The position numbers and the translations under genes are program-made. This document shows, in pieces, positions 34,186 to 42,383 of a DNA stretch of 64,000 nucleotides. How positions within the stretch are numbered: the stretch's first letter is position 1; every line of letters starts with the position of its first letter. Where the stretch lies: positions 1-64,000 of the forward strand of contig CACJHW010000004.1 in the NCBI GenBank assembly GCA_902593285.1, read 5' to 3'. The notes under the pieces were generated by a model. It did no database searches, had not been told where the DNA came from, and saw only the letters and a program-made list of their open reading frames with translations. The DNA is from an uncultured Pelagibacteraceae bacterium. Lineage in GTDB: Bacteria > Pseudomonadota > Alphaproteobacteria > Pelagibacterales > Pelagibacteraceae.

Positions 34186-34729
34186 TCTTATGTTTATTAA
34201 TTAATGGTACTTGAAACCCTGTAAATATTATCGTTATTGGAAGCATTCCCCACACTTTAAAATTAACCCAAAATTCTTCTGTTTGAGTTCTCCAAACAAT
34301 TTCATTTAATAAAGCAAGACCAAAGAAAAAATACATCCATCGTTTATTAAGAATTTCCCATCCAACATCAGTTAGTGGAATAGATTTACCCATAATTTTT
34401 TTAAGAATAGGTTCATTGGTAAAATATTTCCCAAAAAATAATGCAAGAGCAAACATAATATTAATGATAGTCGGTTTTACGTAAATAAATATAGGATCAT
34501 TAAAGTAGATTGTTAATCCACCAAAAAAAGTAATTAAAATTCCACTTACCAAAGGCATTGGAGGAATTCTTTTTTCAAAAAACCAAACTATTGCTAATGC
34601 AAATAAAGTTGCAACTATCAGTGGAGGTATTGCTACTGATAAATTTTTACCACTATTGTAATAATAGAAAAAAAATATTGCTAAAGGACCGAAATCAGTA
34701 ACAAATTTTAAAAAAGATTTATTCACCAA
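34175..34729 (-). CDS. yciB: Septation protein A homologue (IspZ/YciB)
   Basis: 184 residues, about five to six membrane segments. FVTDFGPLAIFFFYYY at the start, FGGLTIYFNDPIFIYVKPTI, ILKKIMGKSIPLTDVGW and NEIVWRTQTEEFWVNFKVWG are family motifs. YciB is an inner-membrane protein that takes part in cell-envelope and septation processes. Located upstream of DUF2794. Confidence 0.93.
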   Translation of the reverse strand: MVNKSFLKFVTDFGPLAIFFFYYYNSGKNLSVAIPPLIVATLFALAIVWFFEKRIPPMPLVSGILITFFGGLTIYFNDPIFIYVKPTIINIMFALALFFGKYFTNEPILKKIMGKSIPLTDVGWEILNKRWMYFFFGLALLNEIVWRTQTEEFWVNFKVWGMLPITIIFTGFQVPLINKHKIDA

Positions 34730-34813
34730 AAAGATATTAACATATTTGCCACATCACAAAACATTTATATTTTTAGCATTGATTTTTATTTCTAAATACC
34801 CATACTAAGATCA

Positions 34814-35134
34814 ATGCCAGTTCAAAAAGCCAAATTTTCAATTGGAGAAATTGTAAAGCATAAACACTTTAAATTTAGAGGTGTGATCTATGATGTTGAT
34901 TTTGAATTTAATAATTCTGAAGAGTGGTATCAATCTATTCCAAAAAATGTGAGACCAAGAAAAGATCAGCCATTTTATCACCTATTAGCAGAAAATGACG
35001 AGATAACTTATGAGGCTTATGTATCTGAACAAAATTTGCTAGTGGATGACTCTGATGAGCCAATAAAACACCCTTTAATTGAGGAGATTTTTTCAGGAAA
35101 AAAAGGCTCTAGTTATTTTAAGCTCTCGAATTAA
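34814..35134 (+). CDS. hspQ: HspQ / hemimethylated-DNA-binding YccV-like protein
   Basis: 106 residues. FSIGEIVKHKHFKFRGVIYDVD, QPFYHLLAE and YEAYVSEQNLL match the HspQ/YccV beta-barrel. HspQ is known to modulate Lon proteolysis and heat shock in enterobacteria; some reports describe hemimethylated DNA binding. Divergent from yciB with an 84-base gap. Confidence 0.92.
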   Translation: MPVQKAKFSIGEIVKHKHFKFRGVIYDVDFEFNNSEEWYQSIPKNVRPRKDQPFYHLLAENDEITYEAYVSEQNLLVDDSDEPIKHPLIEEIFSGKKGSSYFKLSN

Positions 35135-35201
35135 GGCAACCATCATTCAACCACATTTAGCTCAAATCTAGGCCATACAAATTAGCTATATTTTTAGTAT
35201 C

Positions 35202-35267
35202 TTCTGGTCAAGAGTGTTAAACGTTAATTTCAATCTTATTATCTCCCCTCTGCATTCTTGATCAGAA
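35202..35267 (+). other. Imperfect 15-bp hairpin in the ccmC leader
   Basis: In the 179-base gap between hspQ and ccmC, 35202-35216 can pair with 35253-35267 through 15 bp with two G-U pairs and no bulges, around a 36-base loop. No T-tract follows immediately, so it is not a typical terminator. It may be part of a leader RNA or small RNA; no known class was matched by eye. Confidence 0.4.
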
Positions 35268-35313
35268 AACTATTTCATAATAGAAATCACCAAAAAAAAA
35301 TCTAAATTAAAAT

Positions 35314-36021
35314 ATGTTTAAACTTTTTGAACCTAACAAGATTTTCAAAATCACGTCAAAAGCACCTAAGTACGTTTTATTTTTGTTTATTGTTGTATTG
35401 AGTGTTGGTCTAGTCGAAGCATTATTTATATCTCCTGAAGATTATAAACAAAGTGATGCAGTTAGGATTATGTATGTTCATGTTCCTGCCGCTTGGATTT
35501 CACTTGGAATATTTTCTTCTATAACTTTGTTATCTATTTGTGGTTTTGTATTTAGAAACAAAAACTTTTTTTTAATCTCTAAAAGTTTAGCTCCTTCAGG
35601 ATTTGTTTTTAATATTATTGCTTTAGTTACAGGATCAATTTGGGGAAAACCAACTTGGGGAACATGGTGGGCTTGGGATGCAAGAATTACATCAATGTTA
35701 ATATTAGCTTTATTCTATGCAATGTATTTAATTGTTTGGAGAATTTATGATAAGGAAGAAAAAGTCTACAAGATCTCAACTTTTATAACTATTTTAGGAA
35801 TTATTAATGTTCCAATAATAAAGTACTCAGTTGATTGGTGGAATACACTCCATCAACCTGCATCTATTAATATTTTGTCAAAAAGCTCAATTCATTCATC
35901 AATGCTTTACCCATTATTAATAATGACTGCGGCATTTGCTCTTTTTTCATTGTTAATTTTCTTAATGAAATATAATACAGAACTGATAAAAATTAAAAAT
36001 AAAGGCTTAGATAGATTATGA
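35314..36021 (+). CDS. ccmC: Haem transporter permease CcmC
   Basis: 235 residues, six membrane segments. VRIMYVHVPAAWISLG, GKPTWGTWWAWDARITS (the Trp-rich WWD motif) and DWWNTLHQPAS are diagnostic. CcmC delivers haem to CcmE in the periplasm for cytochrome c maturation. First gene of a tight ccmCDEFGH set; no ccmA/B precede it, so those must lie outside this window. Confidence 0.96.
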   Translation: MFKLFEPNKIFKITSKAPKYVLFLFIVVLSVGLVEALFISPEDYKQSDAVRIMYVHVPAAWISLGIFSSITLLSICGFVFRNKNFFLISKSLAPSGFVFNIIALVTGSIWGKPTWGTWWAWDARITSMLILALFYAMYLIVWRIYDKEEKVYKISTFITILGIINVPIIKYSVDWWNTLHQPASINILSKSSIHSSMLYPLLIMTAAFALFSLLIFLMKYNTELIKIKNKGLDRL

Positions 36022-36245
36022 TAAATGAATTATTTTTTATGAATGGATATGCAGTGTATGTGTTATCTGCTTTTAGCTTTACGTTATTAAGTTTCTTAGG
36101 TTTATATTTGGTAACTAAAATGCAATTTGTTAAAGAACAAAACAAATTTGTTGCTAAATTTGGATCACTTACTACTGATCAAGCTAATTCTGCAAAATCA
36201 CAAAGAATAAATAAAGAAATTTTAGCAAACGTAACAAATAATTAA
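36018..36245 (+). CDS. ccmD: Haem exporter protein CcmD
   Basis: 75 residues with one membrane segment (about 11-31), a short outward N-terminus (FFMNGYAVYV) and a basic cytoplasmic tail. That architecture and the position between ccmC and ccmE identify CcmD, which releases holo-CcmE. It overlaps ccmC by 4 bases (ATGA). Confidence 0.85.
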   Translation: MINELFFMNGYAVYVLSAFSFTLLSFLGLYLVTKMQFVKEQNKFVAKFGSLTTDQANSAKSQRINKEILANVTNN

Positions 36246-36255
36246 CTTTTAAACC

Positions 36256-36675
36256 ATGTATGGTCGAAAAGTTAAATTAAGATTTCTGTTTATAATAATA
36301 ATCTTAATTACTTTAATTTTAACAACATTTTTGATTTTAAAATCATTAGAGGAAAATGTTGTATATTTTCAATCGCCTTCTGAAATAAAATCACTTCCTG
36401 AAATAGATAAAAGCAAAATAAGAGTTGGAGGAATGGTTAAAAAAAATTCTATTTCTATAAATTCAAATGAAGTTAACTTTATAATAACAGACTTTAAAAA
36501 TGAAATAAATGTTACTTATTCGGGTGCAGTACCAAATTTATTTGCTGAGGAAAAAGGTGTTGTTGCAGAAGGTTTTTTAAAAGATAAAAACTTCTTCTCT
36601 GCAACAAAAATTTTAGCAAAGCATGATGAAAATTATATGCCACCAGAAGTAAAAGAAGCATTAGGGGAAAAATAA
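36256..36675 (+). CDS. ccmE: Cytochrome c-type biogenesis haem chaperone CcmE
   Basis: 139 residues. One N-terminal membrane anchor (about 8-28), [32 protein letters not shown] and the haem-binding [13 protein letters not shown] with the covalent-haem His. CcmE holds haem in the periplasm before transfer to CcmF. Lies 10 bases after ccmD. Confidence 0.95.
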   Translation: MYGRKVKLRFLFIIIILITLILTTFLILKSLEENVVYFQSPSEIKSLPEIDKSKIRVGGMVKKNSISINSNEVNFIITDFKNEINVTYSGAVPNLFAEEKGVVAEGFLKDKNFFSATKILAKHDENYMPPEVKEALGEK

Positions 36676-36676
36676 A

Positions 36677-38551
36677 TTGATTTATAGTCTTGTTGGATAT
36701 TATTCGTTAATATTAGGATTAATTATTGGATTATCGTTATTTTATTTTTCATATAAAAATTTTAATAATTCAAACGTATTAGATACCAAAATATTATCAT
36801 TTACATTTTTACAATTATTTTTTGTTGTCATTAGTTTTTTGTGTTTGATTTTTTCTTTTGTTATTTCGGATTTTAGTAATGTAACAGTATTTAATAATTC
36901 TCACACTACTAAACCATTATTTTACAAAATAAGTGGAACCTGGGGGAATCATGAAGGTAGTTTATTATTATGGTTACTTGTTTTAACTTTATTTATTTTC
37001 ATATTTTTAGTACGAACAAAAAATCAACCAGTAAAATACAAAATTTTAACTCTAGTTTTTCAACAAATAATAATTGTTGGTTTCTTTTTATTTCTAATCA
37101 AAACATCAAATCCATTTAATTATATTTTTCCAATACCTACTGAAGGTCTTGGATTAAACCCAATTTTACAAGACCCTGCTTTGGCAATTCATCCACCTAT
37201 TTTATATTTAGGCTATGTTGGTTCTTCAATTATTTTTTCATCTGTTTTGGCAGCAACAAGTTTAAAAATTATTTCTACCAGTTGGGCATCGCATATAAAA
37301 AAATGGATCTTAATTTCGTGGATTTTTTTGACTTTAGGAATACTGCTTGGATCAATTTGGGCTTATTACGAATTGGGCTGGGGAGGTTTTTGGTTTTGGG
37401 ATCCAGTTGAGAATGTTTCTCTAATGCCGTGGCTTGCATTAACCACTCTTTTACATTGTATTTTAGTATTAGAAAAAAAATCTATTTTAACTTCATGGGT
37501 AATTATTCTTTCTATTGCAACATTTACATTAAGTATGTGTGGAACATTTTTAGTAAGATCAGGAATATTAAATTCAGTTCATACATTTGCTAATGATCCT
37601 GAAAGGGGTTTATTTATTCTTGTTTTTTTATTCATTTTGATTTTTTTATCTATTTTAATTTTTTTCTTTTTTCATAAAGATAATAACAGAAAATCTTATA
37701 GTTTTTTTTGGTTGAGCAAAGAAACTTCAATATTAATTAATAACTGGTTTATGATGTATTTTTTATCAGTTGTATTAATAGGTACCGTTTATCCAATTTT
37801 TTTAGATGTAATTTCTTCCCAAAAAATATCTGTCGGACCACCATTTTATCATAAATTAATAATTCCATTTTTAATTCCATTTTTACTTATGATGGCGATA
37901 GGTCCAAAATTAAAATGGATAAAATCTCAATTAGAAGATAAGGTTTATTTAATTTCTTTTTTAATTATCTCAATTTTATTAGCATTTTTAATATTAAAAA
38001 ATTTTAATCAAAATATTTTAATAAATACAATTTTGATATCGAGTGCGCTTTATTTATTCTTTATTACCTTGCGAGATTTTTTTGTAAAAAAATATAAAAA
38101 TATTTCACAAAATATTGCTCATTTTGGATTTAGTTTATTGATTCTAAGTATCTTGTTTAACAATATATTTGCAAGCGAAATTATAACAAATCTTAAGGTT
38201 GGTGAAACTTTTGAAAATTCGAAAACTAAGATAGTTTTTGAAAGTGTTGATCAGAAAAAAGAAAAAAATTATAATGCTATTATTGCGAATTTTTCTATAA
38301 GTAATTTAAATGGTGAAGAGGATAGATTTTCGCCAGAGCTGAGAATTTATAATCAACCTATCATTGCCACAAGTGAAGCTGATATCAAAACAACACTTAT
38401 GTCAGATAAATTTATTGTAATTAATTTGGTTCAAAATCAAGATTTTTTCAATGTAAGGTACCAAGTTAAACCATTTATGTTATGGATCTGGTTATCAGTA
38501 ATTCTAATATCTTTTGCTGGCATTATTAGTTTTTTACAAAAAAGATTATGA
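36677..38551 (+). CDS. ccmF: Cytochrome c haem lyase subunit CcmF
   Basis: 624 residues, about 14-15 membrane segments. WGNHEGSLLLWLLVL, ALAIHPPILYLGYVG and the WWD motif GWGGFWFWDPVENVSLMPW are all present. CcmF with CcmH attaches haem to apocytochromes c. The start is TTG at 36677, one base after the ccmE stop, the only start that retains the full N-terminus (IYSLVGYYSLILGL). It overlaps ccmG by 4 bases. Confidence 0.95.
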   Translation: MIYSLVGYYSLILGLIIGLSLFYFSYKNFNNSNVLDTKILSFTFLQLFFVVISFLCLIFSFVISDFSNVTVFNNSHTTKPLFYKISGTWGNHEGSLLLWLLVLTLFIFIFLVRTKNQPVKYKILTLVFQQIIIVGFFLFLIKTSNPFNYIFPIPTEGLGLNPILQDPALAIHPPILYLGYVGSSIIFSSVLAATSLKIISTSWASHIKKWILISWIFLTLGILLGSIWAYYELGWGGFWFWDPVENVSLMPWLALTTLLHCILVLEKKSILTSWVIILSIATFTLSMCGTFLVRSGILNSVHTFANDPERGLFILVFLFILIFLSILIFFFFHKDNNRKSYSFFWLSKETSILINNWFMMYFLSVVLIGTVYPIFLDVISSQKISVGPPFYHKLIIPFLIPFLLMMAIGPKLKWIKSQLEDKVYLISFLIISILLAFLILKNFNQNILINTILISSALYLFFITLRDFFVKKYKNISQNIAHFGFSLLILSILFNNIFASEIITNLKVGETFENSKTKIVFESVDQKKEKNYNAIIANFSISNLNGEEDRFSPELRIYNQPIIATSEADIKTTLMSDKFIVINLVQNQDFFNVRYQVKPFMLWIWLSVILISFAGIISFLQKRL

Positions 38552-39066
38552 AAAATAAAATATTACCTTTTTCAGTTATTATTATTTTTGGAATAATATT
38601 TTTTATTTTTTATAAAGGTTTAGAAGACTCAAAAATATACACTCCAGATGTAAATACAAAAAAAGAGATACCATTGTTTAATACTAAAGAATTTTTTTCT
38701 GGAGAAAATGTGAATTCTTCAAGTATCTTTGAGTTAGATAAGGTTTATTTATTAAATATTTGGTCATCTTGGTGTGTACCATGTCGACAAGAGCATCCTC
38801 TTTTGATGAATTTAAATTTAGAGAATAAATTAAATATTATTGGGATGAATTATAAAGATAATTTAAAAAATGCAGAAAATTTTTTAAAAGAACTAGGAAA
38901 CCCTTATAAAGAAATCTTTATTGATTTGGATGGTACAATTGCAATTGAGTGGGGAGCATATGGGGTTCCCGAATCATTTTTAATTTATAATAATGAAATT
39001 ATTAAAAAATATATTGGACCTCTTAACCAAGAATCAATTGATGAAATTAATTTATTTATAAAATGA
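38548..39066 (+). CDS. ccmG: Thiol:disulfide oxidoreductase CcmG/DsbE
   Basis: 172 residues with an N-terminal membrane anchor (about 6-24). The thioredoxin active site is WSSWCVPCRQEHP (CxxC), followed by IIGMNYKDN and GAYGVPESFLI with the cis-Pro. It reduces apocytochrome c thiols in the periplasm. Overlaps ccmF and ccmH by 4 bases at each side. Confidence 0.95.
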   Translation: MKNKILPFSVIIIFGIIFFIFYKGLEDSKIYTPDVNTKKEIPLFNTKEFFSGENVNSSSIFELDKVYLLNIWSSWCVPCRQEHPLLMNLNLENKLNIIGMNYKDNLKNAENFLKELGNPYKEIFIDLDGTIAIEWGAYGVPESFLIYNNEIIKKYIGPLNQESIDEINLFIK

Positions 39067-39425
39067 AATTTTTTAAATTTTTTTTAATTGTTATAATATT
39101 ATTCCCTTTAAGCAGTGTTAATTCAGAGGGAAACGATAAAAGAAATGAGATAACTAAAAATTTACGATGTCTTATTTGTCAAGGTCAATCGGTTTATGAT
39201 TCAGACTCTGAATTTGCAAACAGTTTAAAAATTGTAGTTGATAAAAAACTGCAAGAGGGTCTTTCTGAAGATCAAATTTATGAATATTTTAAAACTAAAT
39301 ATGGAGAATGGATACTTTATGATCCTGGTCTAAATAAAAACACATATATTCTTTGGTTATTGCCGATATTGATATTTTTAATCGGAGGTGCAATAATCTA
39401 TAAAAGCTTTATAGTTAAAAAATAA
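39063..39425 (+). CDS. ccmH: Cytochrome c biogenesis protein CcmH
   Basis: 120 residues. Signal-like N-terminus, then LRCLICQGQSVYDSDSEFA with the conserved CxxC, KYGEWILYDPG and a single C-terminal membrane helix (about 98-116). It is the short, non-fused form; the CcmI part of fused CcmH proteins is not present here. Confidence 0.95.
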   Translation: MKFFKFFLIVIILFPLSSVNSEGNDKRNEITKNLRCLICQGQSVYDSDSEFANSLKIVVDKKLQEGLSEDQIYEYFKTKYGEWILYDPGLNKNTYILWLLPILIFLIGGAIIYKSFIVKK

Positions 39426-39433
39426 ATTAATTA

Positions 39434-39949
39434 GTGATGAATTTAAAAAAATTTTTAATCTATCTGTTAATGATCATATTCTCATTTTCTTCGATTGCAG
39501 AGGAAAAAGTTTTAAAAGATCAAAATACAGAATTCAGTGTTTACACAGGAATGTTTGATTTTAGTGATGATGGAAAAAAATCAACTTTAATTGGTTTTCA
39601 ACATCAAAATGAAAATTTAAATAGAGATACTTTTTTAGGAAATCTTTCTCCTATAACTGGATTTTTATTTACAGCTGATAATGCAGGATATTTTTATACA
39701 GGCGTTCAAGCCCAATATAAATTAGGGGTATTAAATTTAACACCAAGCTTTACACCAGGAATATATCATGAGGGAGATGGTAAAGATTTAGGCCATTTAA
39801 TAGAATTTAAAAGTGAATTACAAATTTCACTTGATCTGTCAAAAACAAGTGAATTAGGTTTTTCCTATAATCATATATCTAATGCAAGTTTAGGAGATAA
39901 AAATCCTGGGGCAAATAGTTATATGTTTAATTTCTTCAAAAACTTTTAA
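39434..39949 (+). CDS. PagL-like outer-membrane lipid A 3-O-deacylase homologue
   Basis: 171 residues, signal peptide (about 5-22), then amphipathic beta strands. FTPGIYHEGDGKDLG and the C-terminal YNHISNASLGDKNPGANSY match the acyloxyacyl hydrolase (PagL) family, with His and Ser of the triad in HIS. By alignment from memory the triad Glu of Pseudomonas PagL is Asn here. It ends in aromatic Phe as outer-membrane barrels often do. The start is ATG 39437 or 39434. Function as deacylase is unproven. Confidence 0.78.
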   Translation: MMNLKKFLIYLLMIIFSFSSIAEEKVLKDQNTEFSVYTGMFDFSDDGKKSTLIGFQHQNENLNRDTFLGNLSPITGFLFTADNAGYFYTGVQAQYKLGVLNLTPSFTPGIYHEGDGKDLGHLIEFKSELQISLDLSKTSELGFSYNHISNASLGDKNPGANSYMFNFFKNF

Positions 39950-39961
39950 TAAAGATACATC

Positions 39962-41113
39962 ATGAATATAAATGACTGTTACAATTTTGAAGATTTTAGA
40001 AAATTAGCAAAAAAGAAATTACCCGCTCCTATTTTTCATTATATTGATGGTGGAGCAGATGACGAAGTCACTTTAAATAGAAATACAGACGCTTTTAATG
40101 ATTGTGATTTAGTTCCAAATATTCTTAATAGTGTTGGTGAACCAGATTTGTCTACCACTGTCTTTGGCAGAAAAATTAGTATGCCTTTATTTTTGTCTCC
40201 TACGGCAATGCAAAGTTTGTATGAGCCTGAGGGTGATAAGGCTTCTGCTAGAGCTGCAGAGAAGTTTGATACAATTTACAGCATGTCGACAATGGCGTCT
40301 TTTTCAATTGAAGAGGTTGCAAATATTTCTAGTGGGCCAAAACTTTTTCAACTTTATATTCACAAAGATAAATCAATTACTGATGATTTAATCGAGAGAT
40401 GTAGTAGAGCTAATTTTGATGGAATGTGTATTACTGTTGATACACTTGTTGCTGGAAATAGAGAAAGAGATCATAGAACTGGATTTACGACACCACCTAA
40501 ATTTACTTTGGATAGCTTATTGAGTTTTGCAATGAGACCAGGATGGGTTTTCAAATACTTTACAAATAAAAAATTTGAATTAGCAAACATAAAAAACAAA
40601 ACGGATAAAGGTACCAATATTGCAAAATCAGTTATGGATTATATTAATGAACAATATGATCCAGCAATGAATTGGAAAGACGCAGAATATTGCATAAAAA
40701 AATGGAATAAGCCTATGGCATTAAAAGGTGTAATGTCAGTAGAAGATGCTAAAAGAGCAATAGACATTGGTTGTACTGCAATTATGATTTCAAATCATGG
40801 AGGAAGACAACTCGATGGATCAAGATCTCCATTTGATCAAGTTAAAGCAATTTCGGATGCAGTCGGTGATAAATTAGAAATTATTCTTGATGGCGGTGTA
40901 AGAAGGGGAACGCATGTTCTTAAAGCTATAGCTGCTGGAGCAACAGCTTGCAGTTTTGGAAAAGCATTTCTTTTTAGCTTAGGTGCAGGTGGACAAAAAG
41001 GTGTTGAGAGACTTTTAGAAAACATGCAAAAAGAAATTAGAAGAAATATGATTTTAATGGGTTGCAAGTCTGTAAAAGAGCTTGATGCGTCAAAAATAAT
41101 ATATAGAAACTAA
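39962..41113 (+). CDS. lldD: FMN-dependent alpha-hydroxyacid dehydrogenase (lactate dehydrogenase LldD type)
   Basis: 383 residues. PAPIFHYIDGGADDEVTL at the start, PLFLSPTAMQSL, FQLYIHKD, DTLVAGNRERDHR and the catalytic-His motif SNHGGRQLDG, then ILDGGVRRGTHVLKAIAAGA. TIM-barrel flavoprotein that oxidises L-2-hydroxyacids. L-lactate is the usual substrate; glycolate or mandelate-type acids are possible. Members of this family are found at the inner membrane. It precedes the aminotransferase and glcDEF genes. Confidence 0.87.
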   Translation: MNINDCYNFEDFRKLAKKKLPAPIFHYIDGGADDEVTLNRNTDAFNDCDLVPNILNSVGEPDLSTTVFGRKISMPLFLSPTAMQSLYEPEGDKASARAAEKFDTIYSMSTMASFSIEEVANISSGPKLFQLYIHKDKSITDDLIERCSRANFDGMCITVDTLVAGNRERDHRTGFTTPPKFTLDSLLSFAMRPGWVFKYFTNKKFELANIKNKTDKGTNIAKSVMDYINEQYDPAMNWKDAEYCIKKWNKPMALKGVMSVEDAKRAIDIGCTAIMISNHGGRQLDGSRSPFDQVKAISDAVGDKLEIILDGGVRRGTHVLKAIAAGATACSFGKAFLFSLGAGGQKGVERLLENMQKEIRRNMILMGCKSVKELDASKIIYRN

Positions 41114-41171
41114 AAGATAAGAATTTTTACCATTTATTTGATATATTAAATTTTTAAACTAAATAGACAAA

Positions 41172-41192
41172 AAACTAATTTTCGTTTAGTTT
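41172..41192 (+). other. Short hairpin in the aminotransferase leader
   Basis: A 7-bp inverted repeat (AAACTAA at 41172-41178 with TTAGTTT at 41186-41192) around a 7-base loop, 24 bases before ATG 41217. Too small and AT-rich to be sure it matters. Confidence 0.25.
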
Positions 41193-41216
41193 GGCGACTT
41201 TAAAAATATATTAATT

Positions 41217-42380
41217 ATGGAACTTGCAAAATCTTTAAATAGACTTGGAACTGAAAGCGCTTTTTCTGTTTTAGCCGAAGCAAAAAAACTTGAAGCTCAA
41301 GGCAAACCTATGATCCACTTAGGATTGGGTCAACCTGATTTCAAAACCCCAAAGCACGTTGTTGAAGCAGCAAAAAAAGCTTTAGATGACGGTCATCACG
41401 GATATGTGCTTTCAAATGGAATTTTAGAATGTAGACAGTCAGTTACTAGATGGATAAAGAAAAGATATAGTGCAGACGTAGATCCTGAAAGAATTATTAT
41501 TATGCCAGGTGGGAAACCAACAATGCATTATGCAATTCAATGTTTTGGTGAGCCAGGAGCCGAGATAATTCATCCAACTCCAGCTTTCCCTATTTACGAA
41601 TCAATGATCAACTATACTGGTTCTACAGCAGTACCTTACGATCTTACTGAAGATAAAGATTTAAAGTTCAGTGCAGATAAAATTTTATCTCTGATTACTG
41701 ATAAAACTAGATTATTAATTTTAATAAATCCAAACAATCCGACAGGAAGTTTCGTAGAAAAATCTGAAATAGACAAATTGGCTGAAGGTTTAAAAAAACA
41801 TCCTCATGTAACTATTTTAAGTGACGAAATTTATAGTAGACAAATTTTCGATAATAAAGAAATGCCAACATTCTTTAATTATCCAGAATTAAGAGAAAGA
41901 TTAATTGTTTTAGAAGGTTGGAGTAAAGCTTATTCAATGACAGGGTGGAGACTTGGTTGGAGTTTTTGGCCGGAAAATTTAGTCGAGCATGTAAATAAAT
42001 TATTAATTAATAGTGTTTCATGTGTAAATGCTGCAGCTCAGTTCGCAGGCATTGCTGCTTTGGATGGACCTGATGACTCAATTGATGAAATGATGGAAAA
42101 ATTTACTTTAAGAAGAAAATTAATTCATGAAGGCTTAAATAGCTTACCAGGTGTAGAATGTAGTTTACCTGGTGGAGCATTTTATGCATTTCCTAAAGTT
42201 ATTGGAACTGGAATGGATGGTAGTGAATTTTGTAAAAGAGCAATGCATGAAGCTGGCGTTGCTATTGTTCCAGGGACGGCTTTTGGAAAAACATGCAAAG
42301 ATTATGTAAGATTTAGCTTTGCTGCCTCAAGGGATAACATTTCTAACGCATTGGAAAATATCAAAAAAATGTTAGGTTAA
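41217..42380 (+). CDS. PLP-dependent aminotransferase, class I
   Basis: 387 residues, fold type I. LGLGQPDFKTPKHVVEAA, LINPNNPTGSF, LSDEIYSRQIF and the Schiff-base lysine in GWSKAYSMTGWRLGW, then SFAASRDNI. This matches the aspartate/aromatic/glycine-type aminotransferase group. Given the glycolate oxidase genes downstream, transamination of glyoxylate to glycine is an attractive guess, but the specificity cannot be read here. Starts 103 bases after the hydroxyacid dehydrogenase, so it may have its own promoter; glcD follows after 3 bases. Confidence 0.88.
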   Translation: MELAKSLNRLGTESAFSVLAEAKKLEAQGKPMIHLGLGQPDFKTPKHVVEAAKKALDDGHHGYVLSNGILECRQSVTRWIKKRYSADVDPERIIIMPGGKPTMHYAIQCFGEPGAEIIHPTPAFPIYESMINYTGSTAVPYDLTEDKDLKFSADKILSLITDKTRLLILINPNNPTGSFVEKSEIDKLAEGLKKHPHVTILSDEIYSRQIFDNKEMPTFFNYPELRERLIVLEGWSKAYSMTGWRLGWSFWPENLVEHVNKLLINSVSCVNAAAQFAGIAALDGPDDSIDEMMEKFTLRRKLIHEGLNSLPGVECSLPGGAFYAFPKVIGTGMDGSEFCKRAMHEAGVAIVPGTAFGKTCKDYVRFSFAASRDNISNALENIKKMLG

Positions 42381-42383
42381 GCT

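Noticed and set aside
35135-35313. 6S RNA, SRP RNA or a tRNA in the hspQ-ccmC gap
   Set aside because: Length is suitable for 6S RNA but I could not fit a conserved core, and there is no SRP tetraloop motif or tRNA T-loop sequence. Kept only as an unassigned hairpin.
41114-41216. Glycine riboswitch upstream of the aminotransferase and glcDEF
   Set aside because: Considered because SAR11 uses glycine riboswitches, but the 103-base gap is too short for the tandem aptamers and lacks their conserved GC-rich motifs; only a small 7-bp hairpin is visible.
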